A model generated the notes under the pieces. That model made no database searches. It was not told the DNA's origin and saw only the letters and a list, made by a program, of their open reading frames with translations. From contig CAZPBN010000026.1 in assembly GCA_964584935.1 (NCBI GenBank), forward strand, positions 1 to 23,050: DNA of 23,050 nt, given 5' to 3'. Within the stretch, counting starts at the first letter, position 1. Each line of letters starts with the position of its first letter. The DNA comes from CAZPBN01 sp964584935 (lineage in GTDB: Bacteria; Acidobacteriota; Aminicenantia; Aminicenantales; Aminicenantaceae). This document shows, piece by piece, positions 6,884-13,594 of the stretch. The position numbers and the translations under genes are program-made.

Positions 6884-8053
6884 TCATTCTTCAGGAGGGT
6901 TAAAAGCCGGATATCCGGTCAGAGCTTGTCCCAGTATCAGCGTGTGCATGTCATGGGATCCCTCGTAGGTATAAACAGATTCCATGTTCATCATATGACG
7001 GATCACAGGGTGTTCATCCACAATGCCTGCAGCTCCTAGAATTTCCCTGGCTAACCGGGCGCATTCACGTGCCATCCAGACATTATTCCTCTTTGCCATT
7101 GAAACCTGAGAAAAATTCAGTTTGCCTTTATCTTTAAGGCGGGATAAATGATGAACAAGCAGTTGGGATTTGGAAATCTCTGTAAGCATCCAAACAAGCT
7201 TTTCCTGTATGATTTGATGAGTAGCAATCGGTTTTCCCCTGAATTGAAGCCGCGACTTGGCATAATCCAGAGCATATTCGGAGACAGCAATCGCCGATCC
7301 TATTGCTCCCCAGGCAATTCCAAATCTTGCCTCAGTTAAACACATAAAAGGATGTTTCAATGAGGAAGTCCCGGGCAATATGTGCTCTTCATCAATAAAC
7401 ACATCACTGAAAAATAGTTCAGATGTATCCGAAGCTCTCAATGAATACTTTCCCTTGTATTCCTTTGTTTCAAATCCAGGCATTCCTTCTTCAACAAGAA
7501 CACCACGAATATTCTCCTTTTCATCTTTAGCCCAGACGACGGCAATTTTAGCCATGGATCCATTTGTAATCCAGGCTTTGCTTCCATTAAGGATATACCC
7601 TTTTCCGCTTTTTTTGACCTTCGTTCTCATTGATCCAGGATTGGATCCGAAATCTGCTTCTGTAAGCCCGTAACATCCGATGAGCTCACCAGAAGCGAGC
7701 CTGGGGATCCAGTGGTTTTTTTGTTCTTTGGAACCCCATTGGTGAATAGGATAAATGACAAGAGAATTCTGGACAGAAGCCACACTGCGCAGCCCAGAAT
7801 CACCCCGTTCTAGTTCCAACATAATGAGACCATAAGGAACAGCGGATAAACCAGGAAGCTCGTATTCACTGAGCGTAGCCCCGAAAACACCCAGTTCTGC
7901 TAATCTCGGAATTATCTTTTCAGGAAACTTGCCTTTTCTGTGGTATTCAGTGATGATAGGCAAAAACTCATTCTCAACAAATTCACGGATAGACTTGCGA
8001 ATGAGAATTTCTTCATCATTGAGAATGTCATTGAAATGTATGAAATTTTCCAT
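6884..8053 (-). CDS. Acyl-CoA dehydrogenase, glutaryl-CoA dehydrogenase-like
   Basis: The 389-residue flavoprotein matches the acyl-CoA dehydrogenase family along its length and is closest, from memory, to glutaryl-CoA dehydrogenase: GLRSVASVQNSLV, GCYGLTEADFGSNPGSM, YILNGSKAWITNGSMA, GKYSLRASDTSELFF, and TYEGSHDMHTLILGQALTG. E364 in YEG corresponds to the catalytic base, and the Arg in LRSVASVQ to the carboxylate-binding Arg of the human enzyme. It would oxidise, and possibly decarboxylate, glutaryl-CoA or a similar dicarboxyl-CoA with FAD, feeding electrons to ETF. No ETF, thioester or lysine/aromatic degradation genes are nearby, so the substrate is inferred. The non-decarboxylating type of anaerobes cannot be excluded. 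Confidence 0.85.
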   Translation of the reverse strand: MENFIHFNDILNDEEILIRKSIREFVENEFLPIITEYHRKGKFPEKIIPRLAELGVFGATLSEYELPGLSAVPYGLIMLELERGDSGLRSVASVQNSLVIYPIHQWGSKEQKNHWIPRLASGELIGCYGLTEADFGSNPGSMRTKVKKSGKGYILNGSKAWITNGSMAKIAVVWAKDEKENIRGVLVEEGMPGFETKEYKGKYSLRASDTSELFFSDVFIDEEHILPGTSSLKHPFMCLTEARFGIAWGAIGSAIAVSEYALDYAKSRLQFRGKPIATHQIIQEKLVWMLTEISKSQLLVHHLSRLKDKGKLNFSQVSMAKRNNVWMARECARLAREILGAAGIVDEHPVIRHMMNMESVYTYEGSHDMHTLILGQALTGYPAFNPPEE

Positions 8054-8663
8054 GGGTCCAGTTTAACTGAAAACAGGTTCAAGTTAAATACTATTTTTTA
8101 GCGCCTGGATAGAGACAGGTTAAGAGGAGCCTTGCCGTTAACAGACCGATATTTTCTGCATTTCGATTACACAAAAAAAATATCTGGATTCTTTTTTGAC
8201 AAAATCGCCTGTTCAATTCCCGCAAAAAATATAGGTAACATGATGATGTGATGCATCTCCTGCGGAAGTCTAAAGTATGATAGACTATCCGCAAGGTCAA
8301 ATCTAAAAATTAGGAGGTGTACAGCTGTTACAGCCAGCTGAGTCTGTGCAGGAGGAGGACATTCTGCCTTAAAGGTCAGTTTACAGCGATTGATGAGTCT
8401 ATCAATGAGTTTATGGACTTTGATAAAGGAGATGATTTTCCTGTCTGCGTGCAACGCACAGGCAGGCATTTGGCAACCGCATTGAGGATAAATGAGAGGA
8501 GCGACTTCCAATAAAGCTGCTCCTTTATCTCACTTTAAAAATTCATATGCACAACTTTTATCTTACTCCCAGTGATGATTACTTCAACGAGTAGTACTTA
8601 CTGAGATGTAGAAAAAGATGAAATTCTATTAAGAAAATATAAGGTCACCCAGCTAAGGCATTA
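8054..8663. other. 610-base stretch without a recognisable gene; hairpin-rich
   Basis: Overlapping open frames exist on both strands (minus 8511-8167 and plus 8317-8514) but neither translation is recognisable. Both could be read from the same more GC-rich core, typical of a non-coding or decayed region. Three hairpins are visible: 8262-8292 (GCGGA plus AGTCTA pairing with TAGACT and TCCGC), 8440-8462 (TGCGT-GCA-ACGCA flanked by CCTG/CAGG) and 8497-8524 (AGGAGC/GCTCCT). A structured RNA or a decayed gene is possible. Confidence 0.4.
8497..8532 (+). terminator. Weak terminator-like hairpin
   Basis: AGGAGC (8497-8502) pairs with GCTCCT (8519-8524), and the stem resumes after a four-base bulge with TGAG (8493-8496) and CTCA (8529-8532). 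The sequence after it is only moderately T-rich. It could close a plus-strand transcript covering 8262-8490. Confidence 0.3.
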
Positions 8664-9548
8664 TTATTCATTATTATTTTTATTCTTGAAAGGGTCTAAG
8701 TGAATCAAGATATTCACTGGCTTGATCAAATCCCTTTTGATTTTCTTTTCGATTTGTTCGCAGATTTCATGGCCGTGTTGAATAGACAGAGTTGGATCCA
8801 CGCAAATGTGCACATCCACAAACAGCTCTCCTCCCACCTTTCTTGTACGCAATGCATGCCAGGACAAAGCCTCTTTTTCTCCATCCAGAATATATTGGAT
8901 TTTTTGAATCGATTCTTTATCAGCTGAGTGTTCGGTGATCTCGATTAATCCCTCATACAAGATTTTTCCCGAAACACCAACGATCATTAGTCCCACCAAT
9001 ACAGTCGCCGCATGATCAGCATGCCCCCACCCAAATAAACTGGCAATGGCTCCGATCAAGACAGCGAGTGAGGAGAGAGAATCGGAACGATGATGCCATG
9101 CGTTGGCATACAGGGAGGAACTGTGTGTTTTCTTGGATATCTTCCTGGTGAAGAAGAAAATTATCTCTTTGGCTGCAACAGAAATTCCTGCTACCACCAG
9201 CATCAAAAAACCAGGGTAATTCACCTTGCCTTTGAAAATGGCGTTTCCGGCAGACCATATAAAGCCAAGACCCACCAGTAGCAGAATAAAACCAACGCCG
9301 AGAGAGGCAATGGTTTCAAACCTTTTATGACCGTAAGGATGGGTTTCGTCTGGAGGCTTGTGGGATATTTTAGAACCAGCCAGAACGATAAAATCACTGG
9401 CTAAGTCAGAGAGAGAATGAAATCCATCGGCAAGCAAGGCTGACGAATGGATGAGGAGTCCGGAGGCTATTTTGAGAGCTAACAAAAGAAAATTGACCAG
9501 TCCTCCCCAGAGAGTGATGGAACGAATGCTTTGTTCTCTTTCTTCCAA
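8664..9548 (-). CDS. Cation diffusion facilitator family metal transporter
   Basis: This 294-residue inner-membrane divalent metal/H+ antiporter exports Zn, Fe, Mn or similar ions. About six membrane spans lie in residues 12-205. The transport site is made of H44-x3-D48 (FHSLSD) and H152-x3-D156 (HHRSD), an H/D/H/D set typical of Zn-type CDF proteins; YiiP has D45/D49/H153/D157. A cytoplasmic ferredoxin-like domain follows from residue 210, with His 231, 247, 261 and 283 as candidate metal ligands, and ends in a hydrophilic tail. AAAGGA lies before the ATG. Promoter on the minus strand at 9666-9695. It stands alone, without a metal regulator next to it. Confidence 0.9.
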   Translation of the reverse strand: MEEREQSIRSITLWGGLVNFLLLALKIASGLLIHSSALLADGFHSLSDLASDFIVLAGSKISHKPPDETHPYGHKRFETIASLGVGFILLLVGLGFIWSAGNAIFKGKVNYPGFLMLVVAGISVAAKEIIFFFTRKISKKTHSSSLYANAWHHRSDSLSSLAVLIGAIASLFGWGHADHAATVLVGLMIVGVSGKILYEGLIEITEHSADKESIQKIQYILDGEKEALSWHALRTRKVGGELFVDVHICVDPTLSIQHGHEICEQIEKKIKRDLIKPVNILIHLDPFKNKNNNE

Positions 9549-9585
9549 AATATCTTTTCCTTTGTCTTTTTAATTCTAAAAGTAT

Positions 9586-9601
9586 TCCCTAAAAATAGGG
9601 A
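9586..9601. promoter_or_regulatory. Inverted repeat in the leader of the CDF transporter
   Basis: TCCCTA (9586-9591) and TAGGGA (9596-9601) enclose AAAA. In the minus-strand transcript this is a small hairpin in the roughly 110-base leader. The 9-mer TTCCCTAAA at 9585-9593 is identical to one arm of the inverted repeat at the que promoter (17415-17423), hinting at a common DNA-binding protein. Confidence 0.4.
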
Positions 9602-9665
9602 TTCTTTTTATTCCTGATAGGATGCTCCTTGTCATTCAATCCATACCTTTTCAACTCTGCTGATG

Positions 9666-9695
9666 ATATTAAAAGAAAATGGTTCCTTCTGTCAA
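9666..9695 (-). promoter_or_regulatory. Promoter of the CDF transporter
   Basis: On the minus strand TTGACA (9695-9690) is followed after 18 bases by TAATAT (9671-9666). The implied start near 9660 gives a leader of about 110 bases containing the TCCCTA/TAGGGA repeat. Confidence 0.5.
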
Positions 9696-9705
9696 TGGAT
9701 ATAGT

Positions 9706-10136
9706 ATGAGAGCAATAATCTTAATTTTAAACTGCCTCCCATTCTGCTCTTTATTATATTCCGAAGCATTCGAATCCCAGTGAATTCAGCTATCGATCAA
9801 GCTTATGCTTTGTTTTTGGAAACAGGAGTTGAAGATGATCTGAGACTGGCATCTTCTTTAACCGAGTTTCGTTCCTTTACTCCAGGCAGAAACTACCTTT
9901 ATTGGCGCATCATACAGAAAGAGCCGTTTCATATACTTTATTTCACTCCTTCGTTCACCAGTATCGCTAACCTGAAAGATGGAAGTTTTTCCCTGGCCCC
10001 GGAACTGCTTTATGCTCCGGTTACTGACCTCGAACTGAGAGCCAGAGCCATTTTTCTTGTTGGCAAGAAAGACACTGAATTCGGGGAAAAACAGAACAAT
10101 TTCCGGTTTGAACTGCGGTTCCGCTATTATTTCTAG
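9706..10136 (+). pseudogene. Frameshifted, internally deleted outer-membrane beta-barrel protein remnant
   Basis: The ATG at 9706 opens 25 codons that read like a secretion signal (MRAIILILNCLPFCSLLYSE) and end at TGA 9781-9783. In the -1 frame, from about 9780 to 10136, comes a 118-residue stretch of alternating amphipathic strands (FHILYFTPSFTSIANL, FSLAPELLYAPV, LELRARAIFLVG) ending in FELRFRYYF. A terminal Phe after an alternating strand is the C-terminal signature of Gram-negative outer-membrane barrels. Signal and last strands are too close together for a complete barrel, so a large internal deletion plus frameshift is inferred. Alternatively 9780-10136 could be expressed from its GTG as a small separate protein. 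The parent family was not identified. Confidence 0.5.
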
Positions 10137-10583
10137 TTCTAAGAATAATAGATACAGCCATATCTTTTCATCATAAAAAGTTGTGATTGATATGGTTAGA
10201 AGTTCAATGATTTTTCTTGCATAGTACCGATCAAGTCCTATAAGAACTGAACCCATGGATTTATCATATTCCTAGTAGCATGAATAATTCAGCGTAGACT
10301 CAAATTCAACATCCAGCACTTAGAATAACAACCCCAGACTTGTTCTTCTTCCGACAGATTTTTTATGGTAGTTTTCCACGATTTTTGTGAAAAACATTGT
10401 TAAAAAATTCCCTTGTTAATATTGTAATTGATTGATTTTCTTGAAATTAAGGTAATCTGCCCAATATTTGGGAACTGTGCAAAATGGTGAGAGTGGGAAG
10501 CTGAATGAATTTGTCGATTTTCTTGACATCCTTCTTCTAATGGGGACCCTATTTGCCGATTTGGCTGAGGGAGTTCGTTGAAA
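10137..10583. other. Intergenic stretch between convergent units
   Basis: I see no gene in these 447 bases. It contains one copy (10206-10221) of a 16-base sequence repeated at 11572-11587. An antisense open frame runs from 10256 back into the barrel remnant but is not recognisable. The hairpin at 10586-10609 marks its right edge. Confidence 0.4.
10206..10221 (+). repeat. 16-bp direct repeat, copy 1
   Basis: AATGATTTTTCTTGCA occurs here and again at 11572-11587 in the same orientation. The two copies flank the unknown membrane-protein gene. In AT-rich DNA one such 16-mer match in 23 kb can arise by chance. Confidence 0.4.
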
Positions 10584-11234
10584 TTAAACCTTATCTTTCA
10601 ATAAGGTTTCACCCTTAATTAGCCAGGAAATACCAAAAGCTAAAATGGAAAGCGCTTCCAGCCAATAAACAGGCTTATACGGTTTGATAAGCGTTGCGAG
10701 TTTATCCGGTAAAAGGATGTAGACACCAATAACCAGGATGCATGCACTCATGGTGATGCCGCAAGCCTTATAGACATTATTCCTTTGCCGTTTTCTTTGA
10801 GTGGGCGCTGTGTCAGGTTCTGTTTTTGTAAACAGAAAAAGGGAAAAATAAATCAAGGTTAAGAAGAACAACACGGAAAAAGCCAGATGAATATATCCGG
10901 TGAGGGAAGGCCCGCTTTCCCCGCCGGGGGTGGTGGGAAACAGTGCGACTCCCATGGCAAACACACAGCCAAGGTCTCCGGCCAGGTCATCTGTACGCTC
11001 ATAACCTTTATAAGAGAACAGAAAAAAGCCGATCACAAACAGCATTCCAACAAAGACATCCCGCATATCTGTGTGGTAATAGGAGCTCACAGAATCCTGG
11101 ATGCCGGTCTTAAAGAAGATCAAAGCGCCCAGACACAAAATAAAAGGCAACAAAATTCCTAAAACACCTATGGTTTTTCTAAGTTCCAAATAAGAAAAAA
11201 CCATATATTCTTTGTTTTTGACTTTGTTGTTCAT
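10584..11234 (-). CDS. Multi-pass membrane protein of unknown function (DUF998/CREST-like look)
   Basis: The 216-residue product has about six hydrophobic spans: near 22-42, 58-75, 85-100, 115-135, 157-175 and 190-207. Conserved-looking polar clusters sit at membrane edges: SSYYHTDMRD, YERTDDLAGD, FPTTPGGE, GYIHLAFS and YWLEALSILAFGISWLIKG. The Ser/His/Asp combination recalls ceramidase/PAQR-type or DUF998 membrane proteins, but I cannot assign a family or reaction. I chose the ATG at 11234 over one 22 codons upstream because AAAGGAG precedes it by five bases. A 9-bp hairpin overlaps the stop codon. It stands alone between the barrel remnant and the Suf operon. Confidence 0.7.
   Translation of the reverse strand: MNNKVKNKEYMVFSYLELRKTIGVLGILLPFILCLGALIFFKTGIQDSVSSYYHTDMRDVFVGMLFVIGFFLFSYKGYERTDDLAGDLGCVFAMGVALFPTTPGGESGPSLTGYIHLAFSVLFFLTLIYFSLFLFTKTEPDTAPTQRKRQRNNVYKACGITMSACILVIGVYILLPDKLATLIKPYKPVYWLEALSILAFGISWLIKGETLLKDKV
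10586..10609 (-). terminator. Hairpin at the end of the membrane-protein gene
   Basis: AAACCTTAT (10586-10594) and ATAAGGTTT (10601-10609) form a perfect 9-bp stem with a six-base loop. It overlaps the last codons and stop of the minus-strand gene. The following T-tract is short, so termination or mRNA 3'-end protection are both possible. Confidence 0.4.
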
Positions 11235-11582
11235 GTGAACTCCTTTTGAGATGTTCCCGGTAAAAAGGAAAATTCCAAAGCACCAACAGAGAAAAAGCAT
11301 ATTGGTGAAGCATGAACAAGCCAGCAGCTTGAAATGACCCCTTTTTCATGAAGAGGAACTATAAACTGAAGCCTTTCTTATGTCAAGTAAGAGCATACCG
11401 GATTTTTTATAAAGAGGAAAACGGAGCAAAAAGGGCACTGAATGGAAAAGCAAAACAATTTCCTGTTTGAACCGGATTTCCAATGTTAATATTTTTAATT
11501 TTACTAAAAGAAAATGTGAATACAGTTATATCTGTTAAAAAAGCCGATTAGGATGGAAATTGGAAAGAACTAATGATTTTTC
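11235..11582. other. Divergent intergenic stretch before the Suf operon
   Basis: No gene is seen. It separates the minus-strand membrane protein from the plus-strand Suf operon and holds the second copy of the 16-base repeat at its right edge. Confidence 0.4.
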
Positions 11583-11587
11583 TTGCA
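11572..11587 (+). repeat. 16-bp direct repeat, copy 2, overlapping the Suf -35
   Basis: AATGATTTTTCTTGCA, identical to 10206-10221. This copy includes most of the putative -35 element of the Suf operon, so the shared sequence may be a promoter element instead of a mobile-element trace. Confidence 0.4.
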
Positions 11588-11611
11588 AAGAATGATGGGA
11601 ATCATTAAATT
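11583..11611 (+). promoter_or_regulatory. Suf operon promoter with inverted repeat in the spacer
   Basis: TTGCAA (11583-11588), 17 bases, then TAAATT (11606-11611) make a moderate promoter. The spacer contains the inverted repeat AATGAT-GGGA-ATCATT (11591-11606). A further copy, TAATGAT at 11571-11577, pairs with ATCATTA at 11601-11607. A repressor binding here would block polymerase. Fe-S operons are often controlled by an Rrf2-type protein, but this site does not resemble the TAGGACTA site upstream of the local Rrf2 gene. Confidence 0.5.
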
Positions 11612-11648
11612 AGTGTAAAGGTAATAATTTTTTTAAGAAGAGGTTATC

Positions 11649-12395
11649 ATGACACCAACACCTATTCTTGATGTTCAAAATGTGGGACTCCGCCTGGGAA
11701 ACAAATCCATTCTCAATAATCTAAAAATGGAATTCTGGCCCGGATATGTTCATGCAGTGGTTGGTCCGAATGGGGCTGGAAAATCAACCCTTGCATCCAC
11801 TATTATGGGGCTTTCAGGATACACTCATTTTACCGGTGATATTACCTTTGATGGGAAATTCATTCGCAACCTTTCTATTGACCAGCGTGCCCAAATGGGA
11901 TTAACCATGGCCTGGCAGGAGCCTGCCAGGTTTGAAGGATTGACAGTTCAGAGTTTTATTCAAGCCGGAACGAAAGACAAATCAATTGAAAGAGTCCGCG
12001 AAGTGATTGAAATGGTGGGCTTGAATCCGTATCGTTATCTGAACAGGGCGGTTGATTCCACCTTGTCAGGGGGAGAAAGAAAGAGAATCGAGCTGGCTTC
12101 CATATTGATCATGGATCCCAAGCTGGTTATGATGGATGAACCTGATTCCGGTATTGATGTTGATGCTTTAAATCATATTTTTAAGGCTATCCAAACCCTT
12201 AAAAAAAACGGCAGCACTGTTCTCCTCATCACACACAGTATGACAGTCCTTCAACAGGCAGACCACGGATTTCTTATCTGTTGCGGGAAACTGCTTGAAA
12301 AAGGAAATATTGGAAAACTCAAGAAATTTTTTGGAGATAAATGCATTCCCTGTGATCATAAAAACGAACCAGATCCGGAGAATATAAATGAATGA
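11649..12395 (+). CDS. sufC: Fe-S cluster assembly ATPase SufC (SmsC-like)
   Basis: The 248-residue cytosolic ABC ATPase powers Fe-S cluster assembly on its SufB/D partner. It has Walker A GPNGAGKST (39-47), signature LSGGERKR (139-146), Walker B LVMMDEPDSGID (159-170) and H-loop H196. DSGID is typical of SufC instead of transporter ATPases. Its C-terminal tail has an extra CIPC pair (232-235) not needed for ATPase function. GAGG stands before the ATG. The gene overlaps the SufB-like gene by eight bases. Only these two genes are present (no sufS, sufU, sufE or sufA), which matches the two-gene minimal SUF-like system (SMS) described in anaerobes and archaea. Confidence 0.92.
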   Translation: MTPTPILDVQNVGLRLGNKSILNNLKMEFWPGYVHAVVGPNGAGKSTLASTIMGLSGYTHFTGDITFDGKFIRNLSIDQRAQMGLTMAWQEPARFEGLTVQSFIQAGTKDKSIERVREVIEMVGLNPYRYLNRAVDSTLSGGERKRIELASILIMDPKLVMMDEPDSGIDVDALNHIFKAIQTLKKNGSTVLLITHSMTVLQQADHGFLICCGKLLEKGNIGKLKKFFGDKCIPCDHKNEPDPENINE

Positions 12396-13326
12396 AAACG
12401 ATTTGATTAAAAAGATGTATCAGAGTATTGGAGAATCCCACAAGCACGGGCAGGGAGTGGCTCATGTGGAAATCCATCACAATAAAGTTCTGGGGCTTCA
12501 CCTGGTTAAAGGACTCCATATTGAGGCAAAGGAATTGAAACAAGGAATTGAAGCGGAAATTGTGGTTGACAAAGACACAAAAATCGAGAAACCGGTTAAA
12601 ATCTGTTTCGGGATGATGCCTGAGAAAGGAATCCAGGAAATCACAATTCATACCATCATTGAAGATAACGCAAAAGTGGGAATTGTTGCCAGCTGCACAT
12701 TTCCGTTTGCTGAAGATATTCTCCATACCATGGATGCTGACCTTACCATAGGGAAGAATGCGGAGTATGCCTATATTGAACGCCATGTCCACGGTCCTCA
12801 AGGCGGAGTTCGGGTTGTGCCAAAGGCCCGGGTTCATCTTAAAGAGGGAGCCCGGTTCAGAACCGATTTTGAGTTGATTAAAGGAATGGTGGGGAATATT
12901 GATATCGATTATGACGCTGTGTGTGAAGCGAAAAGTATTTTGGAGATGTCAGCTAGAGTGAGCGGAAGAGGGAATGATATCATTAAGATTAATGAAAAGG
13001 CATCCCTGGAAGGGGAAGATTCGCGGGGCGTGCTCACAACCAATATTGCGGTTCGAGAACAGGCTCAGGCTATCATTAGGAACACTCTTGTTGCCAAAGC
13101 GGCTGGAGCGCGGGGGCATGTGGATTGCAAGGAAATTGTTCAGGATAAGGGATTGGCTCGGGCGATTCCGAGAGTGGAAGTACAGCATCCTAAAGCCCAT
13201 GTCACTCATGAAGCCGCAATAGGGAGCGTGGATTCCAAACAACTGGAAACGCTTATGGCTCGAGGATTGAATGAAGATGATGCCACAGATTTGATTATCG
13301 AAGGCTTATTAAGTCCCTCGGGATGA
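12388..13326 (+). CDS. sufB: SufB/SufD-family Fe-S scaffold protein (SmsB-like)
   Basis: The 312-residue protein contains the SufBD right-handed beta-helix core and C-terminal helical SufC-binding segment: GARGHVDCKEIVQ (240-252), PKAHVTHEAAIGSVD (268-282) and LETLMARGLNEDDATDLIIEGLL. It is much shorter than E. coli SufB (about 495) and lacks its N-terminal region. The Cys equivalent to E. coli SufB C405 appears replaced (QLETLMARG), while H274, E275 and C247 remain as candidate ligands. With SufC it likely forms a minimal B2C2 scaffold. GGAG precedes the ATG, which lies inside the end of sufC. Confidence 0.88.
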   Translation: MNENDLIKKMYQSIGESHKHGQGVAHVEIHHNKVLGLHLVKGLHIEAKELKQGIEAEIVVDKDTKIEKPVKICFGMMPEKGIQEITIHTIIEDNAKVGIVASCTFPFAEDILHTMDADLTIGKNAEYAYIERHVHGPQGGVRVVPKARVHLKEGARFRTDFELIKGMVGNIDIDYDAVCEAKSILEMSARVSGRGNDIIKINEKASLEGEDSRGVLTTNIAVREQAQAIIRNTLVAKAAGARGHVDCKEIVQDKGLARAIPRVEVQHPKAHVTHEAAIGSVDSKQLETLMARGLNEDDATDLIIEGLLSPSG

Positions 13327-13529
13327 ATGAATTTTAATCTGTTTGTTTGGGCATTATTGAAGTCATATGGATTTGTTTAACATATAGTTGTCAGCTGAAA
13401 TTTTTTATTGGTTACTATAATTTTCAAGAATTGCATCTCGTGGGTTAAGGATGGTGATGGAGTTAAAGGAACTTTAGCTTAATACAGACAATTTTCATCA
13501 TTGTCGAATGAGCGATGCTTTCTGGGTTG

Positions 13530-13558
13530 TTGACAATAAACGGCAGCCATAATATCAT
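13530..13558 (+). promoter_or_regulatory. Promoter of the hybrid histidine kinase
   Basis: TTGACA (13530-13535), a 17-base spacer and TATCAT (13553-13558) form a near-consensus sigma-70-type promoter. Transcription would start near 13565, about 30 bases before the ATG. Confidence 0.55.
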
Positions 13559-13594
13559 TGCCAGAGAATCAGTCCTAATTTTTTAAAGAAAAAA

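Noticed and set aside
8167..8511. 114-codon minus-strand open frame in the 0.6 kb gap
   Set aside because: Not recognisable, no good ribosome-binding site, and an equally long plus frame covers the same bases; kept only as an unexplained region.
9858..10256. 132-codon minus-strand open frame
   Set aside because: It is antisense to the outer-membrane barrel remnant, whose alternating strands and terminal Phe are more convincing.
12319..12837. 172-codon minus-strand open frame
   Set aside because: It is antisense to sufC/sufB, which have full motif support.
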